Assembly: GCF_027604915.1 (NCBI RefSeq)
Contig: NZ_JAJAQC010000015.1
Location: 1-64,000 of the forward strand
DNA: 64,000 bases
Source of the DNA: Streptomonospora mangrovi
Lineage (GTDB): Bacteria > Actinomycetota > Actinomycetes > Streptosporangiales > Streptosporangiaceae
Direction: 5' to 3'
Below, piece by piece: positions 42,744 to 51,964 of this stretch (position 1 is its first letter; every line of letters begins with the position of its first letter). The translations under genes and the position numbers were made by a program. Below the pieces are notes generated by a model. The model was given only the letters and a program-made list of their open reading frames with translations. It ran no database searches and was not told where the DNA came from.

Positions 42744-44182
42744 CGCGGCATCCCCACGACGGTGCCCTCGGTGATGCCCTCGCCGGAGACCTCGACCTTG
42801 CCGTCGGCGAACAGGCCGGTCTCCACCGGCACGTAGGAGGTGGTCGAGCCGTCCACGACCTCCAGGCCGAACCCGCCCTCGCTGAGCGCCATCAGGGCGG
42901 CGATGGGCACGGTGAGCACGTCCTCGCGGGTCTCGGAGACGAACTCCACGTCCACGGCGGCCAGCGGGTAGTCGGCCGCGGCCTCCTGGGCGTCCTCGCC
43001 CTCCAGCGCGACGACCACCTCGATGAGGGTTTGGGCCTCCTGCTGCTCGGTGGCGGGCTCGATGACGGTGGTGGCCTCCTCGACCTCGCCCGCGACGGTC
43101 TGCCCGTCGGGCAGGGTGACCTCGACCTCGCCGCCGTCCTCGATCAGCCGCTGGTCGGCGGGCTCCAGTTCGGTGGTGACCAGCTTCTCGGTGCCGGTGT
43201 AGTCGAGCACGGGCGCGCCGGGCTGCACCTTGTCGCCCTCCTCGGCGGCGAGGCTGTCGACGCGCACGGCGCCGGGGGCGAACAGCACGCTGCCCGGCTC
43301 CACGGTGCCCGTGACCTCCAGGCCGCGGTCGTCCTGCCACTCCATGACGGCGGCGGCCGTGCCCTCGGTGAAGGAGGAGTCGACGGTGAACCCGTCGTAG
43401 CCCAGCTTGCCGAGGTTCTTCTCCAACTGCTCGACGTCCGCGCCCTCGGCGCCCACCGACATCGCCCGGTAGGCGGGCTCGTCGCCGTACATGACGGTGA
43501 CCGGGACGGTGTCGACCTCGAACAGGGTCTCGCCGCGCCCCACCTCGTCGCCGGTGCCGGGCACGTGGGTCAGCGTGCCGCCGGCGCCGGAGGAGGCGGT
43601 GGAGGCCGGGCCGAACCCGAGTTCGCCCGAGGTGGTCTCGACGTCGCTGATGGTCTCGCGGGCGACCTCGGTGGTGGCGGGGGGCAGCCCGCTGGACGCC
43701 TCGCTCTCGGGGGTGCCCCCGCCCAGGCCGTAGGAGAGCGCGCCGCCGGCGGCTGCCAGCAGCACCGCGCCCGCGGCGACCGCGACGGCGCGGCGCCGGT
43801 CCCAGCGGCGCCGGGGGCGCCGCCCGCCCGGCGGGGGCGCGCCGCCGGAGTCGGCGCCGGAGGCGGTGTCGGGGGTGGAGTCGGAGGCGGAGTCGGAGCC
43901 GGGACCAGGGGCGGTGTCGGCGCCGCCGCCCGTGGCGGGGGCGTCACCGGGGCCGGTGCCGACCACCGGTGCGGCCGCCTCCGCGCCGGTGCCGGCACCG
44001 GCCGCGCCGGGTGCGTCCCGCGCACCCCGTCCGCCCCTCGCGTCCGGCTCGCCCCCGGCGGGGCCGCCCGCCGGCGCGTCCCGGTCCGCCCGGTCCGCCG
44101 GGTCCGCGCGCGCCTCGTGCCGCCCCGGCCGGGCGCCGGGGTCGTTGGCGCCGTCCCGTCCCTCGACCAGCGGCTCGCCCAT
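42740..44182 (-). CDS. efflux adaptor with peptidoglycan-binding-like domain
   Basis: 480 residues. A long disordered Pro/Gly/Asp-rich cytoplasmic tail (~1-130) precedes one membrane helix ([22 protein letters not shown]). The extracellular part has a barrel-sandwich region ([17 protein letters not shown]), a PG-binding-1 domain ([22 protein letters not shown], then [13 protein letters not shown]), and membrane-fusion-protein strands ([19 protein letters not shown]). It links a MacB-type pump to the cell wall in Gram-positives. ATG 44182 follows GGGGAGG and overlaps the lipoprotein stop; its own stop overlaps the ATPase start. Confidence 0.88.
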   Translation of the reverse strand: MGEPLVEGRDGANDPGARPGRHEARADPADRADRDAPAGGPAGGEPDARGGRGARDAPGAAGAGTGAEAAAPVVGTGPGDAPATGGGADTAPGPGSDSASDSTPDTASGADSGGAPPPGGRRPRRRWDRRRAVAVAAGAVLLAAAGGALSYGLGGGTPESEASSGLPPATTEVARETISDVETTSGELGFGPASTASSGAGGTLTHVPGTGDEVGRGETLFEVDTVPVTVMYGDEPAYRAMSVGAEGADVEQLEKNLGKLGYDGFTVDSSFTEGTAAAVMEWQDDRGLEVTGTVEPGSVLFAPGAVRVDSLAAEEGDKVQPGAPVLDYTGTEKLVTTELEPADQRLIEDGGEVEVTLPDGQTVAGEVEEATTVIEPATEQQEAQTLIEVVVALEGEDAQEAAADYPLAAVDVEFVSETREDVLTVPIAALMALSEGGFGLEVVDGSTTSYVPVETGLFADGKVEVSGEGITEGTVVGMPR

Positions 44183-44718
44183 CACTGGCCTCCCCCGCCG
44201 GGGCCGCCGTTGGGCAGGTGCTCGCGGCACGTCTCCATGGCCGCTTCGAGCTCGGGGTCGGCCTTCAGCTCGGGCGTGATCTTGATGCCCGGCATGTCAG
44301 GATCGGGGTCGGGATAGTCCTCCACGCCCTCCTCGCGCATGCACTCGGCGAACGCCTGCGCGGCCTCCTGCATCTCCGGGTCGGGGCCGCCCATGGCGTC
44401 GCCGCCCATGCGGTACTCCTCGCACTCGCGCATGGCGGCGTCCATGGTCTCCTGGTCGACGCCGCTGTCGGGACCCATCTGGATCCGCACGCCCTCGCCG
44501 GGCTCGGGGTCCTCCATGGGCACCCCGTGCTCGCGCATGCACTCGGCGAACGCGACGGCCATCTCGTCGGGGTCCATGCTGGGCGAGGCGGCGGCGTCGG
44601 CCGCGCCCCCGTCGGACCCGCACCCGGACAGGCCGAGCGCGAGCGCCAGCGGCACCGCCGCCAGCGCGGTGCGGATCAGCGGCGTCCGCGTCGATCGCCT
44701 CGATAGCGTCGATCGCAT
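44182..44718 (-). CDS. lipoprotein with duplicated FAECMRE motifs
   Basis: 178 residues. Lipobox LSGC after an Ala/Leu-rich signal. The mature part carries two similar units, FAECMREHGVPMEDPEP and FAECMREEGVEDYPDPDP, separated by a Met/Glu-rich linker (DQETMDAAMRECEEYRMGG). Acidic, with four mature Cys besides the lipid-modified one. First gene of the efflux operon and coupled to the adaptor by TGATG. Probably an extracellular accessory or ligand/metal-binding subunit of the pump; related proteins precede such operons in other actinomycetes. Function unassigned. Confidence 0.7.
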   Translation of the reverse strand: MRSTLSRRSTRTPLIRTALAAVPLALALGLSGCGSDGGAADAAASPSMDPDEMAVAFAECMREHGVPMEDPEPGEGVRIQMGPDSGVDQETMDAAMRECEEYRMGGDAMGGPDPEMQEAAQAFAECMREEGVEDYPDPDPDMPGIKITPELKADPELEAAMETCREHLPNGGPGGGGQ

Positions 44719-44933
44719 CGCTGTCTCCTCGTCTTCGTGGGAGGTACCGGCCGGGGCGGCTCCCCGGCCGTCGAGACGCGATCCAACGCGGCGGGCCGTT
44801 TCCTCCGCGTTTCCGCCGCCAAAGCCCTGACCAGGGGCGACTTATCGCCAGGAAACACCGCGATCGGCGATGATGGGCGCGGTCGGGTCCGCGCGCCGGT
44901 CGCCGCGGCCCACGGGCGGAAGGGGCTCGGTCG

Positions 44934-45590
44934 ATGCGGGTGCTGGTGGTCGAGGACGAGCCGCTGCTGGCCGACGCGGTGGCGGAGTGGCTGCGCGAGG
45001 ACGCGCACGCGGTCGACGTCGCCTACGACGGCGCGCAGGCGCTGGAGCGGGTGGACGTCAACGACTACGACGTGGTGCTGCTGGACCGCGACCTTCCGGG
45101 CGTGCACGGCGACGCGGTCTGCCACAGGCTGGTGGCCTCCGGGTCCGACGCGCGGGTGCTGATGCTGACCGCCGCGGCCGACGTCGCCGACCGGGTGGAC
45201 GGGCTGTCCCTGGGCGCCGACGACTACCTCACCAAGCCGTTCGCGTTCCCCGAGCTGGCCGCGCGCGTGCAGGCGCTGGGGCGGCGCTCGCGCCCGCTCG
45301 TCCCGCCGGTGCTGCGCCGCGCCGGGATCAGCCTGGACCCGGCCCGGCGCGAGGTGTTCCGCGACGGCCGCTACGTGCCCCTGGCCAAGAAGGAGTTCGG
45401 CGTGCTGGCGGAGCTGCTGCGCGCCGAGGGCGCGGCGGTGTCGGCGGAGCGGCTGCTGGAGAAGGTGTGGGACGAGCACGCCGACCCGTTCACCGGGGCG
45501 GTGCGGCTGGCGGTGATGAAGCTGCGGCGCAAGCTCGGGGACCCACCGGTCATCGAGACCGTCACGGGCGTGGGGTACCGGATCCCATGA
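44934..45590 (+). CDS. OmpR-family response regulator
   Basis: 218 residues. Receiver domain with phospho-acceptor D51 (VVLLDRDLPG), acidic pocket VVEDEP and Lys in LTKPF. The winged-helix C-terminal domain has VPLAKKEFGVLAELLR and RLAVMKLRRKLGDPPVIETVTGVGYR. Divergent from the efflux operon with a 215-bp gap, so it is its probable regulator. Stop overlaps the kinase start (ATGA). Confidence 0.95.
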   Translation: MRVLVVEDEPLLADAVAEWLREDAHAVDVAYDGAQALERVDVNDYDVVLLDRDLPGVHGDAVCHRLVASGSDARVLMLTAAADVADRVDGLSLGADDYLTKPFAFPELAARVQALGRRSRPLVPPVLRRAGISLDPARREVFRDGRYVPLAKKEFGVLAELLRAEGAAVSAERLLEKVWDEHADPFTGAVRLAVMKLRRKLGDPPVIETVTGVGYRIP

Positions 45591-47044
45591 GGCGCGCCGC
45601 CCGCGGCCCGCGCCGCGTCTCCCTGCGCGCCCGGCTGACCTTCGTCTACACCGGTGTCTTCCTGCTGGCGGGGCTGGTGCTGCTGGCGGCCACCTACGCG
45701 CTGTTCACCCAGCAGCTCAACCGGGCGCTGCCGCGCACCTACAGCACGGGGATCTCCGACGAGATGCCGCTGCCGCCCGGGGCGGTGGAGGGTCCGGGTC
45801 CGGTGGGCGAGCCGGACGGCGAGTCCGGATCCGAGGACGGGGCAGGGGCCGGTTCAGGGCCGGGGACCGAGTCCCACTCCCTTGAACGCGAGCAGCGGCT
45901 CTACATCATCGCCCCCGACGGCACGCGGCTGACCGGGCCTGACGCCCGGGACTGGCTGATCGGGCAGCAGGACCGCATCAACGACGCCGCCGTGACCTCC
46001 CTGCTGGTGCAGGGGTCGGTGGCGCTGCTGATCGTGTGCACCGCCGCGACCGGGCTGGGCTGGCTGGTGGCGGGGCGGATGCTCGCGCCGCTGCGCACGG
46101 TCACCGACACCGCCCGCCGCATCGCCGCCGCGCCCGCCGCCGACCGGGGACTGCACGAGCGCATCGCGCTGCGCGGGCCGGTGGACGAGGTGAAGGACCT
46201 CGCCGACAACTTCGACACGATGGTGGAGCGGCTGGACCGGTCCTTCGACGGGCAGCGCCGGTTCGTCGCCAACGCCTCCCACGAGCTGCGCACCCCGCTG
46301 ACGCTGGGGCGGGCGCTGGTCGAGATGGCGATGCACCGCAAGTCGGCGTCGCCCGACGTCAAGCGGCTGGGCGAGGACCTGCTGGAGATCAACTCGCGGC
46401 ACGAGCGGCTGATCAGCGGCCTGCTGCTGCTGGCGAGTTCGGAGAACGAGGTCGGCGAGCGCCACCCCGTGGACCTGGCCGACGTGGTGGGCCACGTCAT
46501 CGCCCAGACGGCACCGGAGGCGCGGCGGGCGGGCATCGCGGTGGAGGACTCCGGGGTGGGCGAGGCGCCGACGCTGGGCAACGCGCTGCTGCTGGAGCGG
46601 CTCGTCCACAACCTTGTGGAGAACGGGATCCGGCACAACGTGGAACCCGACGCGGCCGGGGGCGGTGCGGCGGGCGCGGGCGGCGCCGACGCGGCGGGCG
46701 GTTCGGGCAGAGGCGGCGGCACGGGCGGCAGCGCGCGCGGCTGGGTCCGGGTGGCCACGCGGGTGGGCGCCGACGGCCTGGTGGAACTGGAGGTCGCCAA
46801 CACCGGTCCGCTCGTGCCGCCCTACGAGATCCCGGTGCTGTTCGAGCCGTTCCGCCGCCTGGGCACCGACCGCCTGGTCACCGCCAAGGGCGCGGGCCTG
46901 GGGCTGTCGATCGTGCGGTCGGTGGCGCGGGCGCACGGGGGCGAGGTGGCGGCGCGGCCCCGCGAGGGCGGCGGGCTGACGGTGACCGTCACGCTGCCGC
47001 TGTCGCGCGAGGACGCGCCGCCGGAGGCGGCCGGGGAACGGTAG
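45587..47044 (+). CDS. sensor histidine kinase (HisKA)
   Basis: 485 residues. TM1 about 16-42, extracellular sensor about 43-138 with an acidic Gly/Glu-rich segment, TM2 about 139-165, HAMP, then HisKA with H232 in NASHELRTPL. The N box is NLVENGIRHN and the G box is GAGLGLSIVRSVA. A Gly/Ala-rich insertion of about 35 residues lies between the N box and the next strand (from about residue 355). Coupled to the response-regulator gene. It probably senses envelope stress or an antibiotic removed by the divergent pump (inference). Confidence 0.93.
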   Translation: MRRAARGPRRVSLRARLTFVYTGVFLLAGLVLLAATYALFTQQLNRALPRTYSTGISDEMPLPPGAVEGPGPVGEPDGESGSEDGAGAGSGPGTESHSLEREQRLYIIAPDGTRLTGPDARDWLIGQQDRINDAAVTSLLVQGSVALLIVCTAATGLGWLVAGRMLAPLRTVTDTARRIAAAPAADRGLHERIALRGPVDEVKDLADNFDTMVERLDRSFDGQRRFVANASHELRTPLTLGRALVEMAMHRKSASPDVKRLGEDLLEINSRHERLISGLLLLASSENEVGERHPVDLADVVGHVIAQTAPEARRAGIAVEDSGVGEAPTLGNALLLERLVHNLVENGIRHNVEPDAAGGGAAGAGGADAAGGSGRGGGTGGSARGWVRVATRVGADGLVELEVANTGPLVPPYEIPVLFEPFRRLGTDRLVTAKGAGLGLSIVRSVARAHGGEVAARPREGGGLTVTVTLPLSREDAPPEAAGER

Positions 47045-47087
47045 GAGGCGGGACGCCGCCGCCCCCCGGCCGGTGGGGCGGGCGGGA

Positions 47088-47519
47088 TCAGTGGTCGATC
47101 ATCGCCCGCACCGGCACCCGGGGGTCGGCCAGCGGGCGCAGCGCCATCCGCAGCAGCGCCAGGGCGTTGTCGTCGCCCGCCGCGCGGTTGGCGCTGAGCG
47201 CGCCGCAGGTCCGGCACTGGTGGATGACCAGCCACTCGCCGTCGGGGCGCGCGGTGAGGCTGAGCGCCTCCATGCGGCCCTTGCACGCCGAGCGGCGGTC
47301 ACCGGGGATCCGCAGGTCCACGTGCCGACTGGTCAGGCAGTGCGGGCAGTGGTTGCGGTGGGCGGTGCCGGGGGCGGCGAGCGGGACGTCGAGCCCGCAG
47401 CCCAGGCACCGGAACGCACCACTGGCGGCGTGCGGGGCGCCGTCGGCGCCGGTGGAGGTGCGGTAGGCGGGTTTGCGCCGCTGGGGGCGCGGCCCGCGCG
47501 GGTTGCGCTTTCGCGGCAC
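47088..47519 (-). CDS. RNHCP-domain zinc-finger-like protein 1
   Basis: 143 residues. The N-terminus is basic (RKRNPRGPRPQRRKP), then FRCLGCGLDV, the family-naming HRNHCPHCLTSRHVD, a CKGRMEALSLT segment and HQCRTCGALSANR. Four Cys pairs suggest one or two zinc sites. GTG 47519 follows GAGGAG. Function of the RNHCP family is unknown to me. Seventeen bases separate it from a paralogue on the same strand. Confidence 0.85.
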   Translation of the reverse strand: MPRKRNPRGPRPQRRKPAYRTSTGADGAPHAASGAFRCLGCGLDVPLAAPGTAHRNHCPHCLTSRHVDLRIPGDRRSACKGRMEALSLTARPDGEWLVIHQCRTCGALSANRAAGDDNALALLRMALRPLADPRVPVRAMIDH

Positions 47520-47536
47520 GGCGGTCTCCTCCCCTC

Positions 47537-47980
47537 TCACAGGTCGCCGAAGGCTTCGAGCGGGAAGGGCGGCTGCGCGATCGGCCGTACCGCCAGGCGC
47601 ACCAGCACCAACTGGTTGTCGTCGGGCGCGACCTGGCCGGTGGACAGCGTGGCGCAGGCCGTGCAGCGGTGGACCAGCGTCCAGCCGCCGCCGCGCGGCA
47701 CCGCGATGGCGATGGGCGTCATGCGCGCGCCGCAGTCGGCGGGACCGCCGGTGACGTGGTCGCGCAGGTGCCGCGAGTGCAGGCAGCTCGGGCAGTGGTC
47801 GCGCCGCCCGCCGGAGGGGTCGAGGACGCCGACGGTCAGACCGCAGCGCACGCACGTGAAGGTCTCGGTGCGCAGGTGCGGACTGGACGCGGCCGAGCCG
47901 GACGCGGCGGGGTTGGTCGGGGCGGTGGAGGTGGTGGTGGTGTCGGTCGTGCGTGCGGAACCGGTGTTGTGGGTGGACAC
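47537..47980 (-). CDS. RNHCP-domain zinc-finger-like protein 2
   Basis: 147 residues. A Thr/Ser-rich tail of ~30 residues precedes FTCVRCGLTV, then the motif RDHCPSCLHSRHLRD (Asn replaced by Asp), CGARMTPIAI and HRCTACATLSTG. It aligns over its length with protein 1 downstream, so the two arose by tandem duplication. Start GTG 47980. A 24-codon Arg-rich reading frame lies further upstream on the same strand. Confidence 0.82.
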   Translation of the reverse strand: MSTHNTGSARTTDTTTTSTAPTNPAASGSAASSPHLRTETFTCVRCGLTVGVLDPSGGRRDHCPSCLHSRHLRDHVTGGPADCGARMTPIAIAVPRGGGWTLVHRCTACATLSTGQVAPDDNQLVLVRLAVRPIAQPPFPLEAFGDL

Positions 47981-48741
47981 CCGGGGAACTCCTTGCCGAA
48001 GGATCGAACGGTGAACGGCAGGAGCGGCCGAGGGCTTCCTCTTCGCGCGGCCGGCGGCGGCTCGGCGGGCCGGGGTTGCCCCCAGGCTGTGGACGAGCGG
48101 CGCGGCGCGGGCACGCAGCGGCGGCAGCGGTCGCGGAGGACCCGGACCGGCACACCGGGAGGCGGCCGGACCGGTCAGGACGCGACCGGGATCAGCGGCT
48201 GCGGAGGGTGCGACGGGTACGGCGGCCGATGGTGCGAAGAGGAGCGCTCGGCTCGTTCCGGGTCATAAATCGACTGCCTCTTTCCGTGCTTCCGTAGCGC
48301 AGTACGCGCACCCGCCCCGGACGCGGCACCCGGGATCACCCACCCACGCTAACGGCCGTCCCCGCCCGGACTCCACCGGTTTTTCCGCGCGCGGTCGTCG
48401 TCCAGCGGGGCGGGTGAACGGGGTGGCGACGGGCACCGAGACACCCAAGGCGCTTGCCGCACCCGTTGGTCCGCAATGCCCGTTTCCCTGGACCATGAAA
48501 GTGCTCCACCGCTCAGAACGGCGTTCCGAGACTCATCTCGTGGTGAAAGAGGCCGTTCTCGTCTCGCCGCGTGAGATTCCAGGCACCTGGCGCCCGACTT
48601 GTCCTCCCGCGCCGATCACCCGCCGCCCCCGCCGCCTCGTCGCCCGCGTCAACCGCTGGGGCGCGGATCGATGATCATCCACCCCCCATCCACCCCCGCC
48701 GCCCGCACCGCCTCCCCCGTTCGCCCTCGCCCATCCCCACC
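47981..48741. other. 761-bp stretch, mostly gene-free
   Basis: Leader region of the RNHCP pair and 3' flank of a methyltransferase gene. Apart from the 24-codon frame at 48192-48266 nothing convincing is seen. A longer plus-strand frame around 48414-48674 lacks gene-like composition. Confidence 0.45.
48192..48266 (-). CDS. possible 24-residue Arg-rich leader peptide
   Basis: MTRNEPSAPLRTIGRRTRRT plus LRSR and stop, with AAAGAGG upstream of ATG 48266 and an AT-richer stretch before it. Seven of 24 residues are Arg. It lies 212 bp upstream of the RNHCP genes and could be an attenuation-type leader or chance. Confidence 0.3.
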   Translation of the reverse strand: MTRNEPSAPLRTIGRRTRRTLRSR

Positions 48742-49635
48742 TCACACTCTCAATGCCGTGACCAGCAGCATCGCGCCGGGCTGGCGCACGCCGCCCGGCC
48801 CCGCGCAGGGCTCCAGCGCGGCGCGCACGGCCGCGCGGGCGCGCTCCTCCGCTTCCGGGTCGGTGTCGCCGAACCAGTGGCGTACCGGGCCGAAGGCGAA
48901 GAGGAAGTCGGTCGCGTCCTCGGCGGTGCGGCCCAGCAGCGTCGTGTAGCGCAGCGGCTCGACCTCCACCGACGCGAAGCCCGCGCCGCCCAGCACCCGG
49001 CGCACGTCGGCGGCGCGCGACATGGCGGCGGCGCCGCTCCGCCCGTCCTCGACGCTGAACGTGGGCCGCTCGGGCAGGTACTCCCCCATCAGGCCGAACA
49101 CATCCGGAAAGTCGCCGCCGGGGTCGGCCGCCTCGGCGTCGGGGGTCACGAACGCCAGCCGCCCGCCCGGGCGCAGGGCCGCCGCGATGTTGGCGCAGGC
49201 GGCGAGGGGGTCGGAGAAGTACCACATGCCGCCCCGGCTGATGGCGGTGTCGAAGCCCTCAGGGGTGAAGGGGTGCACCTGGGCGTCGCCCTGCTCGAAG
49301 GCGGCGTTGGCGATCCCCTTCTCGGCGGCCACGGCCCGGGCGCGCTCCAGCATCGGCCCCGACAGGTCCACGCCCAGCGCACTGCCCCGCGGCGCGGCCA
49401 GGGCTGCGCGGCGCGTGGTCCAGCCGGTGCCGCAGCCGACGTCGAGCACCCGGTCGCCGGGGGCGATGGCGGCGGCGCGGAACAGCGGCCGGTTCAGCCC
49501 GCCGACCATGGCGTCGTAGCGCTCCCGGTTGTCGGCCCAGTGCCGCCCCTCGTAGCCGTTCCACGCCTCGAACTGGTGGACGTTGTGCACGTTTGGGATG
49601 TCGTGGAGGTTGTGGCTGTCGGCGTTCGTCGTCAT
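48742..49635 (-). CDS. class I SAM-dependent methyltransferase (Methyltransf_11/25 type)
   Basis: 297 residues. SAM motif I VLDVGCGTGWTTRRA, motif II acidic residue in ALGVDLSGPMLERA, EQGDAQVHPF, and post-motif ALRPGGRLAFVTP. The His/Asn-rich N-terminus (DSHNLHDIPNVHNVHQFEAWNG) leads into the WNGYEGRHWADNRERYDAM region shared with many antibiotic-type O/C-methyltransferases. ATG 49635. Substrate unknown; no biosynthetic neighbours. Confidence 0.88.
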   Translation of the reverse strand: MTTNADSHNLHDIPNVHNVHQFEAWNGYEGRHWADNRERYDAMVGGLNRPLFRAAAIAPGDRVLDVGCGTGWTTRRAALAAPRGSALGVDLSGPMLERARAVAAEKGIANAAFEQGDAQVHPFTPEGFDTAISRGGMWYFSDPLAACANIAAALRPGGRLAFVTPDAEAADPGGDFPDVFGLMGEYLPERPTFSVEDGRSGAAAMSRAADVRRVLGGAGFASVEVEPLRYTTLLGRTAEDATDFLFAFGPVRHWFGDTDPEAEERARAAVRAALEPCAGPGGVRQPGAMLLVTALRV

Positions 49636-49857
49636 CGGCTGCGGCCCCGCCCTTCGCGTCGGTGCCCGCGCGGCTTCGGCCGCACGGTGGTCGGGGCCGA
49701 TCCTGGCGCGGGGGCGGGCCGCGCGTCGTCGCCCCGGTGGCGGCTCCGGGCGCTACCCGCCCGGGCGCAGCGGACGCCCGGCTACCACCAGGGGAGTAGC
49801 CGCGAGTGCCTCCTCAGGGAGGAGGTACGGCGCGCACCCCCGGGCTAGGGTGCCGCT

Positions 49858-51111
49858 ATGAGCGCCGGTACGAGGTTCGACGTCTGGCCGCCGCGCGGCC
49901 CGGTGCGCGATGCCGTGATCGCGGCGGGCACGGCCGTGCTCGTCGTGCTCAACGCGCTCCTGGCGGCGGCCCCCGCCGGCGGGCTGGCCGCGCCCGCCTA
50001 CCCCCTGCTGCTGGCGGGTCCCGCGCTGCTGGCGGTGCGGACGCGCGCGCCGCGCGCGGTGCTGGTGGCCGTGCTGGTGTGGGTGGCGGCCGTCGGCGCG
50101 CTGCTGGGCACGCTGGGGCCGCTGACCGTGCTTCCCGCGCTGGTAATGGTGTTCACCGCCGTGCGCGCCGGGCACCGCTCGTTCACGGCGTGGACGGTGG
50201 GGGTGTTCCTGGCCGTGGCGGTGGGCGCCACGCTGGCGCAGGGCGGGGCCGACTCCGCCGAACTCCAGGAGCAGGTGCTTGCGGTGGGCTGGTTCGCGGC
50301 GGCGGGCGTGCTGGGCGAGGTGTTCCGGCAGTACGCGGCCTACCTCGCCGAGGCCGAGCGCGCCGCCGCCGAGGCGCGGCGTACCCGCGAGGAGGCGGCC
50401 CTGCGCAGGGCCGGTGAGGAGCGGCTGCGCATCGCGCGGGAGCTGCACGACTCCCTCACGCACGCCATCTCGATCATCAAGGTGCAGGCGGGGGTGGCCG
50501 TGCACCTGGCGCGCAAGCGCGGCGAGGAGGTGCCCGAGGCGCTGCTGGCGATCCAGGAGGCCAGCGGCGAGGCCACCCGCGAACTGCGCGCCACCCTGGA
50601 GGTGCTGCGCCGGCCGGGGGACGAGGCTCCGGTCGGCCCGGCGTCGGCGCGCGGGCTGGCGGACCTGGCGGCGCTGGCCGAGAGCACGCGGCGTGCCGGG
50701 CTGCCGGTGTCGGTGGAGATCGAGGGGGAGCGCCGCGCACTGCCCGAGGAGGTCGAGCGGGCCGCGTACCGGATCGTGCAGGAGGCCGTGACCAACGCCG
50801 CCCGCCACGCGGGCGAGGGCGCGAGCGCGGTGGTGCGTATCGGCTACGGGCCGGGGGTGCTGACCGTCCGCGTGGAGGACGACGGCGGCGCGGACCCCGC
50901 CGCGCCGCCGGTGCCCGGCACCGGGCTGCTGGGCATCCGCGAGCGCGTGGCGGCGCTGGGCGGCACCGTGCGCGCCGAGCCCCGGGCAAAGGGCGGCTTC
51001 CGGGTCGCCGCCGAGCTTCCGGCGCCGGAGCGGACGGGCGGGGAGGCGTCGGCGGCACCGGCGGGACCGACCGCACCGGGCTCTCCCGCGACCGAGGAGG
51101 CGCCCCGGTGA
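49858..51111 (+). CDS. NarL-type sensor histidine kinase (HisKA_3)
   Basis: 417 residues. About five membrane helices in the first 155 residues, a coiled-coil-like stretch (YLAEAERAAAEARRTREEAAL), then the DHp motif ARELHDSLTHAISII with phospho-acceptor H197. The HATPase domain has EAVTNAARHA (N box), VEDDGG and GTGLLGIRERV. The DesK-like organisation with little extracellular sequence suggests sensing at the membrane. ATG 49858. Its response regulator follows 43 bp downstream. Confidence 0.93.
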   Translation: MSAGTRFDVWPPRGPVRDAVIAAGTAVLVVLNALLAAAPAGGLAAPAYPLLLAGPALLAVRTRAPRAVLVAVLVWVAAVGALLGTLGPLTVLPALVMVFTAVRAGHRSFTAWTVGVFLAVAVGATLAQGGADSAELQEQVLAVGWFAAAGVLGEVFRQYAAYLAEAERAAAEARRTREEAALRRAGEERLRIARELHDSLTHAISIIKVQAGVAVHLARKRGEEVPEALLAIQEASGEATRELRATLEVLRRPGDEAPVGPASARGLADLAALAESTRRAGLPVSVEIEGERRALPEEVERAAYRIVQEAVTNAARHAGEGASAVVRIGYGPGVLTVRVEDDGGADPAAPPVPGTGLLGIRERVAALGGTVRAEPRAKGGFRVAAELPAPERTGGEASAAPAGPTAPGSPATEEAPR

Positions 51112-51154
51112 CCCCGCAGCCTGGCGGCCACGGGCGCGGCGGAAGGGGGTCGCG

Positions 51155-51844
51155 GTGATCCGGGTCCTGCTGATGGACGACCAGCCGCTCATCCGGGCCG
51201 GGTTCCGGGCGCTGCTGGAGGCCGAGGACGACCTGACGGTGGTCGGCGAGGCCGCCGACGGCGCCGAGGGGGTGGCGCTGGCCCGCGAGCACCTGCCCGA
51301 CGTGGTGCTGGCCGACGTGCAGATGCCCGTCGTGGACGGCATCGAGGCCACCCGCCGGATCGCCGCCGACCCCCGGCTCGACGGCACCCACGTGCTGATG
51401 CTGACCAACTACGGCTTCGACGAGTACGTGTACAACGCCCTGCGCGCCGGCGCCGCCGGGTTCCTGGTCAAGGACATCGACCCGGCCGACCTCCTCCAGG
51501 GCGTGCGGGTTGCCGCGCGCGGCGACGCGCTGCTGTCGCCGTCGATCACCCGCAGGCTCATCCAGGAGTACGTCTCGCGCCCGGCGGTCGGCCCCTCGGC
51601 GGGGGCGCTGAACGCCTTGACCAACCGGGAGCGCGAGGTGACGGCCCTGGTCGCCCGCGGCCTGTCCAACGACGAGATCGCCGCCAGAATGATCATCAGC
51701 CCCGCCACGGCCAAGACTCACGTCAGCCGCGCGATGACCAAGACCGGCTGCCGCGACCGCGCCCAACTGGTCGTGCTGGCCTACGAGTCCGGCCTGGTCA
51801 GCGCGGGCACCCCGGACACCCCGGACACCCCGGACGGCCGGTAG
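51155..51844 (+). CDS. NarL/LuxR-type response regulator
   Basis: 229 residues. Receiver domain with D54 (VVLADVQMPVVDG) and Lys in FLVKDIDPADL. LuxR-type helix-turn-helix: LTNREREVTALVARGLSNDEIAARMIISPATAKTHV. The last residues encode a TPDTPDTPD repeat from a 9-bp tandem repeat (about 51811-51837). Start GTG 51155. Cognate to the upstream kinase; targets unknown, with the two downstream anchored proteins the nearest candidates. Confidence 0.94.
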   Translation: MIRVLLMDDQPLIRAGFRALLEAEDDLTVVGEAADGAEGVALAREHLPDVVLADVQMPVVDGIEATRRIAADPRLDGTHVLMLTNYGFDEYVYNALRAGAAGFLVKDIDPADLLQGVRVAARGDALLSPSITRRLIQEYVSRPAVGPSAGALNALTNREREVTALVARGLSNDEIAARMIISPATAKTHVSRAMTKTGCRDRAQLVVLAYESGLVSAGTPDTPDTPDGR

Positions 51845-51964
51845 CCGTCCCGGTGCCGACGCGCTTTCCGGCCCGGCCGGATTCGGCCAGCGCTCGGCGT
51901 ACCGGTGGGCGGGGGGTGCTGAGAGGATTCAGGCGGCCCAGTCCGCATCCCCCCGAAGGCGGCC

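Noticed and set aside
48414-48674. Possible 86-codon plus-strand gene
   Set aside because: No ribosome-binding site of note, no recognisable protein features, and it lies in the gap behind a convergent methyltransferase.
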